The position numbers were made by a program, and so were the translations under genes. This document shows, piece by piece, positions 53,638-63,404 of a stretch of 64,000 bases of DNA (within the stretch, counting starts at the first letter, position 1; every line of letters begins with the position of its first letter). Origin of the DNA: Mycolicibacterium baixiangningiae (GTDB lineage: Bacteria; Actinomycetota; Actinomycetes; Mycobacteriales; Mycobacteriaceae); assembly GCF_016313185.1 (NCBI RefSeq), contig NZ_CP066218.1, positions 868,001-932,000 on the forward strand. Direction: 5' to 3'. The notes under the pieces are model-generated. The model was not told the DNA's origin and ran no database searches. It saw only the letters and a program-made list of their open reading frames with translations.

Positions 53638-56172
53638 ATGAACGTTGGCCGCGGCGAGACCGAGTGGAACGCGCTGCACGGACAACTCGACGAGCTGGTG
53701 GCAGCGCACCACCAACTCGAAGAACTGGTGCGGGTCATCGTCGAGATCAGTTCCGATCTGGACCTCGATGTGACGTTGCACCGAATCGTCAGTGCCGCCA
53801 TGGAACTCACCGGCGCTCGGTGCGGAGCGCTGGGGATTCGCGGGTCCGACGGCGAGCTGGTCTCGGTCCTGAACAACGGACTCGATGACGACACGGCGTG
53901 GCGGCTCGGCACTCTGCCGGTGGGCGACGGTCTCCGCATCGACGACTTGAGTGCTTCGAGATATACCCGCGAGCAGGTCGGCGACGACTCACCGATACGG
54001 GCACTCCTGGCAGTACCCATCACGGTACGGGGAGCTGATTTCGGGAATCTCTACCTCGCCGATGACCGGCCCGGCCGGCTGTTCTCCGATTTCCAGGAGG
54101 GTGCCGTTCGGGCGTTGGCGACGGCGGCGGCTGCGGCGATAGACAATGCGCGACTCTTCGAGCGAGAGCGTGAAGCGGCGAAATGGACGAAGGCCAGCCG
54201 CGAGATCACGACGGCGATGCTGTCCGGCGACCCACAGACCGGGCCGTTGCAGCTCATCGTGAACCGGACTCTGGAATTGGCCGATGCCGAGCAGGCGATC
54301 CTGCTGGTTCCGAAGGAGCCTGATCGGCCCGGAAGTGACGTCGACACCCTTGTCGTGGCCGCGACGGCGGGCCGGTACGCCTCCGAGGTGATCGGTCGCC
54401 AGGTTCCCATGGACGGCTCGACCACAGGTGGGGTCGCGCGCCGGGGACTACCGCTGATCACCGACTCTTTTCAGTACCCGATCGAGGGCTTCACCGACGT
54501 CGGCGAGCGCTCGGCGATCGTCATGCCACTGACCGCCGACGATGCCGTACTCGGTGTGATCGCCGTTGCCCGCCGGCCCCACCAGCCGCCCTTCGACAAC
54601 GACTACCTCGAGCTGGTCAGTGATTTCGCCCGGCACGCGGCGATCGCGCTGGCGCTGGCGGCTGGTCGCGAGCACGCGCTCAATCAGGAACTGTCGCAGG
54701 CGGACACCGTCGGTGACGCCGTCAACGCCGCAGCCGAGGAGTTGCGCCGGCTGTGGCGGGCGCGCCGGGTACTCGCCGTCACCTTCCCGACCCACGTACC
54801 CGCCACCCAGACCGCACCCCAGCTGGTGTCGGTCGGCGAGTCCGCGCAGTGGGTCGACCTACCACCCGAGACACAACGAATGCTGACGTCGTTGCGCGAC
54901 GGCGACCTGCTGACCCCCAACACGACGCGGCCCGGTACGGCGGGGATCGCGATGCAGCATCCCGACGGCGTGCTCGTCGTGTGGATCGATCTGGTCGAGG
55001 AGCGGTCGTTCACCCTCGAGGACCAAACCTTGTTGACCGTGCTGGCGGGCCGGCTCGGCCAGGGTCTGCAACGGGTGCACCAGGTCGACCAACAGCGCGA
55101 GACCGCGCTGGCGCTACAACACGCGATTCTCGGCCCCGCCGATCTACCGCCGGGCTTCGCGGTGCGGTATCAGGCCGCCAGCCGACCCCTACAGGTGGGC
55201 GGTGACTGGTACGACGTCGTCGGTCTGGACGATGGGCGCATCGCGTTGATCGTCGGCGACTGCGTCGGCCACGGCCTCGCCGCGGCGACCGTGATGGGTC
55301 AGGTGCGCAGCGCCTGCCGTGCACTTCTGTTCGGCAACGCGAGCCCCGGCGCAGCCCTCGAGGGAATGGACCGCTTCGCTGCCAGACTGCCCGGCGCCCA
55401 GTGCACCACCGCGGTCTGCGCCGTGCTCAACCCCGACACGGGTGAACTGGTCTACTCCAGCGCCGGGCACCCGCCGCCCATCCTGGTCCTCGCCGACGGC
55501 ACCACCCAGATGCTCGAGGAGGGCCACACCATCGCGTTGGGAATGCGCGCCCGGTGGCCCCGTCCCGAAGCCCGGCTGACCATGCCGGCGGGGGCGACCC
55601 TGCTGTTCTACACCGACGGTCTGGTCGAACGCCGCCGAATGGCCTTGGAGTCCGGCATCTCTCGCGCCGCCGACCTCGTTCGGGACCTCCGCGCCTCAGC
55701 GCTGGACGAGTTGGCGGACCAGATCATGACCGGGCTCGCACCGAGCGGCGGATATCAGGACGACGTCGCCCTTCTGCTGTACCGCCATCCCGCGCCGCTG
55801 GAGCTGGATTTTCCGGCCGACGCCAGCCACCTCGCTCCCACCCGCGCCGCCCTGCGCAGCTGGTTGACCCGCGCCCGCGTGGACCCGAACCTGGCCATGG
55901 ACGTGCTCGTCGCCGCCGGAGAGGCCGTCGCCAACGCCATCGAACACGGTCACCGCCATAGTCCGGGCGGGATGATCAGCCTGCGCGCGATCGCCCTGGT
56001 CGACCAGTTGCGGTTGACCATCGTCGATACCGGCACGTGGAAGCCCCAGCAACAGGTTCCCAGCCTCCATCGGGGCCGGGGTATCGCCCTGATGAAGGGG
56101 CTCATGCACGACGTCACCATCGATCACGGCGCCGCCGGGACCACAGTTCACCTATCCGCGAGGATCACCTGA
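53638..56172 (+). CDS. GAF-domain SpoIIE phosphatase with C-terminal HATPase
   Basis: An 844-residue signalling protein. Domain order: coiled N-terminus, two GAF domains (about 30-175 and 185-350), a third GAF-like region (about 365-500), a SpoIIE/PP2C phosphatase (about 510-710, metal motifs GGDWYD, GDCVGHG and GYQDDVALL) and an RsbW-like HATPase (about 730-844, N-box AGEAVANAIEHG, G2 GRGIALMKGL). It would dephosphorylate, and possibly phosphorylate, a STAS partner. A STAS gene overlaps its stop by one base. Confidence 0.88.
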   Translation: MNVGRGETEWNALHGQLDELVAAHHQLEELVRVIVEISSDLDLDVTLHRIVSAAMELTGARCGALGIRGSDGELVSVLNNGLDDDTAWRLGTLPVGDGLRIDDLSASRYTREQVGDDSPIRALLAVPITVRGADFGNLYLADDRPGRLFSDFQEGAVRALATAAAAAIDNARLFEREREAAKWTKASREITTAMLSGDPQTGPLQLIVNRTLELADAEQAILLVPKEPDRPGSDVDTLVVAATAGRYASEVIGRQVPMDGSTTGGVARRGLPLITDSFQYPIEGFTDVGERSAIVMPLTADDAVLGVIAVARRPHQPPFDNDYLELVSDFARHAAIALALAAGREHALNQELSQADTVGDAVNAAAEELRRLWRARRVLAVTFPTHVPATQTAPQLVSVGESAQWVDLPPETQRMLTSLRDGDLLTPNTTRPGTAGIAMQHPDGVLVVWIDLVEERSFTLEDQTLLTVLAGRLGQGLQRVHQVDQQRETALALQHAILGPADLPPGFAVRYQAASRPLQVGGDWYDVVGLDDGRIALIVGDCVGHGLAAATVMGQVRSACRALLFGNASPGAALEGMDRFAARLPGAQCTTAVCAVLNPDTGELVYSSAGHPPPILVLADGTTQMLEEGHTIALGMRARWPRPEARLTMPAGATLLFYTDGLVERRRMALESGISRAADLVRDLRASALDELADQIMTGLAPSGGYQDDVALLLYRHPAPLELDFPADASHLAPTRAALRSWLTRARVDPNLAMDVLVAAGEAVANAIEHGHRHSPGGMISLRAIALVDQLRLTIVDTGTWKPQQQVPSLHRGRGIALMKGLMHDVTIDHGAAGTTVHLSARIT

Positions 56173-56486
56173 TGACCATGTCGCTCACTTTCGAAACCGT
56201 GCGGTGCGATGACGGAGAGCGCATCTTGTCGGCAGCGGGGGAGATCGACATGAGCAACATCGACGCGCTCAAACAAGCCCTCGCCACGGCCACCACGGAG
56301 GCGGGTGGCGGAAGCGGAACACTGACTGTCGATTTCAGCGCGGTGGAGTACCTGGACAGCGCTGCCATCAACGTGCTGTTCGCCCGCGCGGACCACATCG
56401 AGAAACTCATCGCTCACCCGCTGCTGATGTCGACCCTCAGAATCAGCGGCCTGGCCGAACTGGTGACCGTCGAACGCGGGCACTGA
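56172..56486 (+). CDS. STAS-domain anti-sigma factor antagonist
   Basis: A 104-residue STAS protein. The phosphorylation loop is VEYLDSAAINVLF with Ser about residue 63; Ala-Ala replaces the more usual Ser/Thr-Gly that follows. It overlaps the phosphatase gene by one base and is the likely substrate of that protein. No sigma or anti-sigma gene lies nearby. Confidence 0.85.
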   Translation: MTMSLTFETVRCDDGERILSAAGEIDMSNIDALKQALATATTEAGGGSGTLTVDFSAVEYLDSAAINVLFARADHIEKLIAHPLLMSTLRISGLAELVTVERGH

Positions 56487-56490
56487 CCAC

Positions 56491-56823
56491 TCAGCGTGTC
56501 GGCGTGATCGACTCCAGCACAACGACGTTGCGCGGTGCGGCATACATGTCCTCCGTGCGGGAGAGGTACTCCCGATAGAAGGGCAGCGCAAGGTACTCGT
56601 TGAGATACTCGAGGCCGTTTCGCCAACGCTCGGTGAGCACGAAAGTCCCTGGAGCCTCGACGCTTTCTCCGACCTCCAGAAGCAGGCAGCCTTCGAGCGC
56701 CCTGGCCTGCGGGACTACCTTCTGCAGCTCCTCCAGGTACGCCGAGCGAGATTCGGTGCGGATGGTCAGTGTATTGCTCATGTAGAGCTCATCGTCGGTG
56801 ACTCGAGGCATCTTCTCGGGCAC
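56491..56823 (-). CDS. Antibiotic biosynthesis monooxygenase (ABM) domain protein
   Basis: A 110-residue ABM-fold protein (quinol monooxygenase-like). Key segments: LEELQKVVPQARALEGCLL, VLTERW and EYLALPFYREYLSR. GTG 56823 is used because GAGGGG precedes it and the start region MPRVTDDELY is of family type; ATG 56781 is the alternative. Convergent with the STAS gene. Substrate unknown. Confidence 0.78.
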   Translation of the reverse strand: MPEKMPRVTDDELYMSNTLTIRTESRSAYLEELQKVVPQARALEGCLLLEVGESVEAPGTFVLTERWRNGLEYLNEYLALPFYREYLSRTEDMYAAPRNVVVLESITPTR

Positions 56824-56942
56824 AGGGCAATCCCCTCACAGCGGTCAGTGGTTCTGTTCGTCAACACGGCATTCGATGAGTTGTGTCAACGCAGCAACCT
56901 GCCCCCGATATTCCGCGGCTCAGTGTGGTTGTGCGCCTGCCC

Positions 56943-58406
56943 TCAGTCGCCGACGCCCGCAGCGGCGGTGGCAGCGACGGCGACCGGCGGTGTGCGGGGG
57001 ACGGAATAGCGACTCGCCATGACGATGCCGACCCCGGAGAGGACGACGAACACCACGATGGTGGCCCATTCGACGTACCACGGCGAGCCGGTGTCGCGCG
57101 GCCACGCCACGTTGACGAGTTCGAAGCTGCACCACAGGAATGCGGCGACCGCCAGCGGGGTCGAGGCGCGGCCCAATCGGTATCCGCCGGGGTGGGCCTG
57201 CCACCGTCCCCGGATCACCTGGTACATCCGGCCGTACAGCGCCAGCCACATGGCCTGGAAGAAGCCGAACGTCACGAAGCTCACCAGCATCGTGTAAATG
57301 GTGTCGGCGAGGGAGAGCACGACGATCACCGCCGCGACGATGCCGACCAACACCATCGCCGGAATCGGCAGCGCGCGTGCGGTCTTCAGCTGGCTGAGGT
57401 GCTTGGAGGCGGGCAGCCTGCCCTCGCGGGCGTAGGACCATGCGACGCGGGCGGCGCCGGCGACGATGCCCACCGCTCCGGCGAAGAAGCTCGTCAGCAC
57501 CAGCCCGTAGAACACCGTGGGTGCCCACGCGCCGAGGTTGATCGCCAACGCGTACGCGGCCGGATCCTCGCCGCTGGCGAGCAGGGCGTCGTAGTCGGGG
57601 ATGGCCAGCACGATCGCGATGTAGGAGAGCAGGACCAGCGCGCCGACGGACAGCAGCGCCCCGAGCATCGCCATCGGCAGCGCCTTCCTCGGGTGGCGGA
57701 CTTCTTCCGCCAGGTCCGTGGCGCTTTCGAAGGCGAGGAACGCCCAGCCCGCGATGGCCATGACCGACAGGAGCGCCGTGCCCCCCGCGACGGTGCCCGC
57801 GCTCGACGGTAATGCCTCGAAGAGCGCCGAGAACGGTTGGTGGCGGTGGAAGATCAACAGCACCGCGCTGATTCCGATACTCGCGATCAACTCCATGCCG
57901 ACGCTGACCACCACGACGATCTTGAGCAGGGTGGGACCGATGACGTTCAGGAGCACGGCCGCCCCGATGAAGGCCAGCGCGAACACCAGCTGCCCGGCCG
58001 TGCTCATCGTCACGCCAAGCACGATGTCGGCGAACCCCATGCAGGCCACCGCGAGTGAGGCCAGCGCGATGATCAGCGTCCACATGTAGAGGAAGCCGGA
58101 GACCCAGCCCGCCTTCACGCCGATCGCGCGGACCACCCACTGGTAGATGCCGCCCTGCACGGGCCATTTGGCGGCCATCTCGGCCAGTGAGAGACAGATC
58201 AGGATCTGCCCGACCAGGACGACGCCGACGCCGAGGGCGGCCCGCGGCCCGTCCGTCGCGACCAGCATGTGCAGGATGGCGAACAGCGCGATCACCGGCG
58301 AGACGATGATGAACGCCAGACCGAGTGCGGTGCCGGTCGAGTACTGACGGTTGACGGTGGCGTGCTCGCCGTGCTCGGCGGCACCCGGTGGGATCGTCGT
58401 GGTCAT
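56943..58406 (-). CDS. APC-family amino-acid/amine permease
   Basis: A 487-residue transporter with about 12 transmembrane helices. Family marks: the first-helix FIIVSPVIALFAI, KWPVQGGIYQWVVRAIG, the AFLAFESATDLAEEV segment and the RALPIPAM loop. Related to GABA or amino-acid permeases (BAT1-like). It follows the LLM monooxygenase by 18 bases, implying that it imports that enzyme's substrate. Confidence 0.85.
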   Translation of the reverse strand: MTTTIPPGAAEHGEHATVNRQYSTGTALGLAFIIVSPVIALFAILHMLVATDGPRAALGVGVVLVGQILICLSLAEMAAKWPVQGGIYQWVVRAIGVKAGWVSGFLYMWTLIIALASLAVACMGFADIVLGVTMSTAGQLVFALAFIGAAVLLNVIGPTLLKIVVVVSVGMELIASIGISAVLLIFHRHQPFSALFEALPSSAGTVAGGTALLSVMAIAGWAFLAFESATDLAEEVRHPRKALPMAMLGALLSVGALVLLSYIAIVLAIPDYDALLASGEDPAAYALAINLGAWAPTVFYGLVLTSFFAGAVGIVAGAARVAWSYAREGRLPASKHLSQLKTARALPIPAMVLVGIVAAVIVVLSLADTIYTMLVSFVTFGFFQAMWLALYGRMYQVIRGRWQAHPGGYRLGRASTPLAVAAFLWCSFELVNVAWPRDTGSPWYVEWATIVVFVVLSGVGIVMASRYSVPRTPPVAVAATAAAGVGD

Positions 58407-58424
58407 GTCATGCCTTTCGAGGGG

Positions 58425-59732
58425 TTAGAAGGCGCGGAGATTTTCGCGGAGAGTGCTGTGTTCGTATGACTCCCGCACGACCCCGAGGTCGCGCAGCGCC
58501 GGCACCAGCGCTTCGGTGATGTCGGTGACGTATCGACGGCTCAGGTGCTGGATCGGGGTGGTCAGCAGGAACCCGTCTCCGCCGACAGCGTCCATGGCCT
58601 CGGCCATTTGCCCGGCGACGCCTGCGGGTGTGCCGACGAGCGGCAGGCAGCTGGCGAATCCCGTTGCAGTAGTGGCCAGCTGGCGCAGCGTTTTCCCGCT
58701 GCCCGCCTGGGCGAACTTGGTCAGCGAACCCTGTTCACCGTTGGTGGTCAGTGGCGGTAGAGGTTCGTCGAGGGGGAAGGTGGAGAAGTCGATGTCGGTG
58801 ACTGTCGAGATCATTCCGAGTTGGCCGGTGATGAAGGCGTCGGTGTTGACCATCTTGTGGCGCTTGGCTTCCGCGTCTTCGGCGGTGTCGCCCAACACGG
58901 GCGTGACCAGGAACAGGACCTTGATGTCGTCGGGATTGCGGCCGGCGGCCTGCGCCCGCGCACGGACATCGTTGCGGTACTCGATCATTCCGTCGATGCC
59001 CTCGGCGATGGCGACGATCGAGTCGGCCGTCTCGGCCGCGAACTGCCTGCCGCGCGGGGATCCACCCGCCTGCAGGTAGACGGGGCGCCCTTGCGGGGAC
59101 TGCGGGACGTTGAGGGGACCACGGGATTTGTAGAACTTGCCGACGTAGTTGACCTCGTGGACCTTGGTGTGGTCGACGAACGTTCCCGTCTCACGGTCCA
59201 TGACGACGGCGTCGTCGTCCCAGGAGGCAAGCAGTTTCGTGACGACGTCGACGTATTCGTCGGCCATGTCGTAGCGCATCTGCCGCGGTGGGAGCGCATC
59301 GAGTCCGACGTTGTGGGCGGCCTGTTCTTCGCCGGAGGTCACGATGTTCCACCCGAAGCGGCCGTCGGAGAGATGGTCGAGGCTGGCGATCATCCGGGCG
59401 AGGGTGAACGGCGGGTAGGACAGGATCGAGGCCGTGGCGATGACGCCGAGTCTGGTGGTCGCTTTGGCGACGGCGGCGGCCAGCACGGTGGCGTCGAGCT
59501 TGGGCACCTGCAGGGCGTGTTTCAGCGCGGCCTCGGTGGAGCCGCCGTATGCGTTGGACACCATCAGGGTGTCTTCGATCATCAGGTAGTCGAAGCACGC
59601 GCCCTCGAGCATGCGGGCCATCTCGATGTGGAAGTCGGCGTTCGTCCACGACGTGTTCACCCGGTCGAACGGATCGAGCCACTGCGGGGGCGCGTAGTTC
59701 ATGAACCAACCGAGATGCATCTTCTTCGACAC
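58425..59732 (-). CDS. NtaA/SnaA/DszA-type FMN-dependent monooxygenase
   Basis: A 435-residue luciferase-like monooxygenase of the NtaA group, with SILSYPPFTLARM, RFGWNIVTSGEEQAAHN and PVYLQAGGSPRGRQFA. These enzymes use FMNH2 and oxygen on aminopolycarboxylates, sulfur heterocycles or dimethyl sulfide. It is in an operon with the APC permease. A perfect 16-base hairpin lies 189 bases upstream of its start. Confidence 0.85.
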   Translation of the reverse strand: MSKKMHLGWFMNYAPPQWLDPFDRVNTSWTNADFHIEMARMLEGACFDYLMIEDTLMVSNAYGGSTEAALKHALQVPKLDATVLAAAVAKATTRLGVIATASILSYPPFTLARMIASLDHLSDGRFGWNIVTSGEEQAAHNVGLDALPPRQMRYDMADEYVDVVTKLLASWDDDAVVMDRETGTFVDHTKVHEVNYVGKFYKSRGPLNVPQSPQGRPVYLQAGGSPRGRQFAAETADSIVAIAEGIDGMIEYRNDVRARAQAAGRNPDDIKVLFLVTPVLGDTAEDAEAKRHKMVNTDAFITGQLGMISTVTDIDFSTFPLDEPLPPLTTNGEQGSLTKFAQAGSGKTLRQLATTATGFASCLPLVGTPAGVAGQMAEAMDAVGGDGFLLTTPIQHLSRRYVTDITEALVPALRDLGVVRESYEHSTLRENLRAF

Positions 59733-60043
59733 AACGACTCCAGGACCGTGGGGGTGGAGCGGGCGGCGTCGACCACTCGGGGTGCGTCGTGAGAGTTGAC
59801 CGACTGGCCATTTCGACAGGGTGGCCGCATTCGAACGTCGGTATTGCGCCAGTGGCGGACGCCAAACCCTCAGGTCAGGCGGTCATGAATGGGCCATTGC
59901 GCCGCGCAGATACGACAAAAGCTTGTCTACCTGCCGCCCCGTCGGCAGGTAGACAAGCAATTGTGACGTCGCATCCCCCGGGCGACGCACCTGGACCAAG
60001 ATCGCTCCTGCGTCCTTGTCAAGTGAACCAAGCGGCGGAACCG
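59733..60043. other. Intergenic control region with a palindrome
   Basis: This 311-base stretch lies upstream of the NtaA-type monooxygenase and at the end of the small DUF4242-like gene. I see no gene in it. Its only clear structure is the hairpin at 59921-59958. Confidence 0.6.
59921..59958. promoter_or_regulatory. Perfect 16-base inverted repeat
   Basis: Arms GCTTGTCTACCTGCCG (59921-59936) and its complement (59943-59958) enclose a CCCCGT loop. No T-run follows on either side. It could be a two-fold operator for the divergent monooxygenase-permease operon or an RNA hairpin ending the minus-strand transcript that comes from the LuxR side. Confidence 0.6.
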
Positions 60044-60367
60044 TCAGGAATCGGGGTTTTCCCTACGTTGCTCATATGAGTGCAGGATTCGTGTCCCGAC
60101 CCTGCTGCTCAACCGCTGGGGCGCCAGGCCGGCTTGTTCACATGTGCGCGACACGAGCGCGGGTTCGCATCCGTCGAAGACTCCGTAGAGGACCTCGTCC
60201 GACGGCACGGCCAGGGTGAGGACCAGATGAATGTCGGTACCCTCGGCGCGCATCTGAGCGGCGACCGATTCGATTCGGGCGACGAAGGCGTCGATCAGCT
60301 CTTCGGAGAGGTCTGGCAGGTACCACTCGGCCAGACAACCCGACGGCTGAGCGTCGACAGTGAGCAT
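60044..60367 (-). CDS. Small protein resembling DUF4242 family
   Basis: A 107-residue protein. The pattern AEWYLPDLSEELIDAFVARIE, later EVLYGVFDG then TCEQAGL, resembles the DUF4242/nickel-binding-like dimeric alpha-beta fold. ATG 60367 is used; GTG 60373 is also possible. It lies 120 bases after the LuxR gene on the same strand and may be its target. Identification is tentative. Confidence 0.6.
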   Translation of the reverse strand: MLTVDAQPSGCLAEWYLPDLSEELIDAFVARIESVAAQMRAEGTDIHLVLTLAVPSDEVLYGVFDGCEPALVSRTCEQAGLAPQRLSSRVGTRILHSYEQRRENPDS

Positions 60368-60487
60368 ATTCACACGCTAGGGCCTATCGGCTCGCGACGA
60401 ATTGGGGGTTTCCCTACTCTTGCCGCCTCAGTTCTATGCGGTACCTGCGTCCCAGATCGCTACGCGCGGCCGGGCGGATCGACGCCG

Positions 60488-63235
60488 TCACTCGTCGAGC
60501 TTGCGGGCCAGGGCGACGCGTCCGCGCACGCCGAGCTTGCGGTACACCCGCCCGAGATTGGCCTCGACCGTCTTGATGCTGATGAACAGCGCGGCGGCGA
60601 TGTCGCGGTTGCTCATTCCCGACGCGGCCAGTTCGGCGACCCGCCGCTCCGACGGGGTGAGGCCCTGATCCCGGGTGGGGCGCACGTTGACCCTGGCGAG
60701 CTCTTCGCGGGCCCGCTGCGCCAACAGCGTGGCCCCGATGCTCTCGAACGTCTCGAGCGCCTCACCCAGTGTCGCGGCGGCCGTTTCCTTCTGGCGTTGC
60801 CTGCGCTGCAACTGCCCGAGCAGCAGTGCGGTGCGTGCCCGTTCGAAGGGCATCGGTAGCCGCTCGTGGTGGTCCATCGCCTCGGTGACCACGGCGACCG
60901 CACCGTCGACGTCACCGCCAGCAGCCAGTTCCATTGCGCGGCAACGTCCTGCGACCGCCGACAACCACGGACGGTCGAGGCGCCGGCCGTCGGTCTCGAA
61001 CCGTTCGATCAGGGGTCGAGCCTCGGCGGTTCGTCCCACCGCCACCAGCGCCTCCACTGCGTCGGGGACGAAGAAGGAGTTGAAGATCTCGTTGCCCGGC
61101 GCCGCCAGGTAGTCGACGAGCAGCGGCTCGAGGGTGGTGAGGGCCTGGGGGTAGTTGCCCAGCGACACCTCGAGGACGATCAGCACCCCGAGCGGCCACC
61201 ACGACATCCGCATGGCCCCGCTGCGGCGCGCCATATCCAGCGCCGCTTCGGCATCCGCGCGGGCGGCGCGCACCCGGCCCGCGTAGGCGCTGACGATTCC
61301 GCGCACGCCCAGCGCCACCAGGCGGGAGTTCTCGCCGCCGACCTGTTCGGCGCGTTCGACGGCATCGTCGGCGTAGGTGGCCGCCTCGTCGAGCCGTCCG
61401 CGCCACACTTCGAGCAGGGTGCCGCTCACGGCGAGTGTGAGCAGGTCACGGTCGGCGCCGCGGTCCAGGCTGTAGCTCCGCAGGTCCTGCAGCGCGGCGT
61501 CCGCCTCGTCGAGGCGTCCGGTCCACGAGTCGAGCAGGCCGGCCACCGCGCGGGCCCGGAACGGCAGCGGCACTTCGTCGTTCGGGTCTTCGTAGTCGAG
61601 GGCCCGGTGCAGCTGCTGCTGGTCGACGCCGAATCCGAAGATGAATCGGATGAACACCCACACGGTCAGGGCATGCCCGATCAGCTGGTGCTGGCCGGCC
61701 TCCTCGGCGATCGCCACCGCGCGGTCGACATTGCGCAGGGCGGATTCGTGATCACCGCAGTTCGTCTGCGCCATGCTCAGCGAGAGCAGGCAGTGCACCT
61801 GGAGCGTGGGGTCGGAGTCACAGTCGGCGAGTGCCTCGTCGAGCAGCTCCATTCCATGCTGGAAGTCGTTGTGGTCCATCACGATTCCCGCAAGCTCCAT
61901 CGAGGCGATCGCGCGTAGCGGGCCGTGTGGCATCCGGGGCAGCGTGGTGGAGAGCAGTTCCTCGGCGCGCACGCTGTCGCCCGCGGTGAAGTAGTGCGCC
62001 GCGGCCTGCAACCGGCGTAGGTCGGTGTCGCCTCCGAGTCGCATCGCGAATTCGAGGAGCTCGGCCGCCGCTGCGGGGGCGCCGCGGCTGCGGGCGGCGT
62101 CGGCGGCCGCGTCGAGGGCGGCGAGCGTGTCGTCGTCGTGGCTGGTCGCGGCGAGCGCGAGGTGACGGGCCTTCTGCTCGGGTTGGTGGATGACGCCGGC
62201 CAGCCGCCGGTGCATGTGGCGGCGCCGGGCGGGCCCCGCCTCGGAGTACACCCCTCGCGCGATCAGAGGATGGGCGAATCGCACTGTGAGGCCGTCGATC
62301 TCCACCAGGCCCTGCTTTTCGGCGGCTTCCAGCAGCTCGAGCACTTCCTCGGGAGATTTCTCGGTGGCACTGGCCAGGAGGTCGACGGTGGGCGCGGCGA
62401 CGCATGCGGCGGCAAGCAGAACGTCGCGCACCACCTCGTCGATGCCGTGGATGCGCCGGCGCACGACGTCGGCCAGTGACGCGGGCAGCGCTGGTTCACC
62501 CGCCGCGGTCTGCTCGGACATGGCGCGGGCCAGTTCGAGCGCGTAGAGCGGGTTGCCGCCGGAAGTCTCGGCGATCCTGATCAGCGTGGGCCGCGGAAAC
62601 GAGCGGCCCAGCCGCTCCGAGAGCATTGCGTGCAGGCCGCCCAGTGACAGCGGCGCGACGCGATGGTGGCGCAGCCGGTCGGGTTGGGTGAGCTGCAGCC
62701 AGTCGGTGCGGACGTTGCCGGGCTCTTCGGTGCGCTTGGTGAGCAGTAACCCGACGGGCCCGCTCAGCCGTCGTGCGACGAAGCCGATGACCTCGCGGCT
62801 GCACACGTCGAGCCATTGCACGTCGTCGACGGCCAGCACGACCGGCCGCTCCCGGCACAGGATCTCGACGGTGTTGAGTACGGCCGCCGCGGCCACCCGG
62901 TGGTCGGTGTCGGGACCGTCGGCGTCACCGCGCAGCAGCAGCCTGTCCAGGGCCAGGCGCTGCACTTCGGGGAGACTCTCGGTGACGGCGGGGTCGATGT
63001 CGTCGAGGAGGTCCGCGACCACCGCGTACGCCAGCGAGGTCTCGGCTTGACCGGCGCGGGCTGACAGCACCCGATATCCGCGCTGATGCGCTTCTTCGAC
63101 GGCGGTGAGCCACAGCCGGGTCTTCCCGATGCCGGCCTCACCCTCGAGCAGCAGTCCAGCAGGTCCCTGGGCGACGGCAGCGAGGAACTCGGCGACGGCC
63201 GGCGATCCGGCCGGCGTGCTCCGCAGCCCGTCCAC
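60488..63235 (-). CDS. Large LuxR-family ATPase regulator (LAL/MalT type)
   Basis: A 915-residue regulator. The N-terminal AAA/NACHT-like domain has Walker A GEAGIGKTR (about 32-40) and Walker B VVLAVDDVQWLD near 135; the middle is helical TPR-like; the C-terminus has a LuxR HTH (LTPSERRVAELAASG, AALFISIKTVEANLGRVYRK). GTG 63235 starts the protein. Such regulators need ATP and an inducer to activate transcription. The effector is unknown. Confidence 0.9.
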   Translation of the reverse strand: MDGLRSTPAGSPAVAEFLAAVAQGPAGLLLEGEAGIGKTRLWLTAVEEAHQRGYRVLSARAGQAETSLAYAVVADLLDDIDPAVTESLPEVQRLALDRLLLRGDADGPDTDHRVAAAAVLNTVEILCRERPVVLAVDDVQWLDVCSREVIGFVARRLSGPVGLLLTKRTEEPGNVRTDWLQLTQPDRLRHHRVAPLSLGGLHAMLSERLGRSFPRPTLIRIAETSGGNPLYALELARAMSEQTAAGEPALPASLADVVRRRIHGIDEVVRDVLLAAACVAAPTVDLLASATEKSPEEVLELLEAAEKQGLVEIDGLTVRFAHPLIARGVYSEAGPARRRHMHRRLAGVIHQPEQKARHLALAATSHDDDTLAALDAAADAARSRGAPAAAAELLEFAMRLGGDTDLRRLQAAAHYFTAGDSVRAEELLSTTLPRMPHGPLRAIASMELAGIVMDHNDFQHGMELLDEALADCDSDPTLQVHCLLSLSMAQTNCGDHESALRNVDRAVAIAEEAGQHQLIGHALTVWVFIRFIFGFGVDQQQLHRALDYEDPNDEVPLPFRARAVAGLLDSWTGRLDEADAALQDLRSYSLDRGADRDLLTLAVSGTLLEVWRGRLDEAATYADDAVERAEQVGGENSRLVALGVRGIVSAYAGRVRAARADAEAALDMARRSGAMRMSWWPLGVLIVLEVSLGNYPQALTTLEPLLVDYLAAPGNEIFNSFFVPDAVEALVAVGRTAEARPLIERFETDGRRLDRPWLSAVAGRCRAMELAAGGDVDGAVAVVTEAMDHHERLPMPFERARTALLLGQLQRRQRQKETAAATLGEALETFESIGATLLAQRAREELARVNVRPTRDQGLTPSERRVAELAASGMSNRDIAAALFISIKTVEANLGRVYRKLGVRGRVALARKLDE

Positions 63236-63404
63236 TACGCAATGATCGCAAACAGCAAAGCGACGTGGAAACCGACCCCCGGTATGTTTTGCCGCGGTGC
63301 TAGTGCTCAGGGCCGGTTTCGCCCAACCGTTTCTTGCATCTGCAACAGGAAGCCCTGCAAACTATCGTCGCCGTCAGTTCCGGACGGACGCGACGCCGCC
63401 GAAT

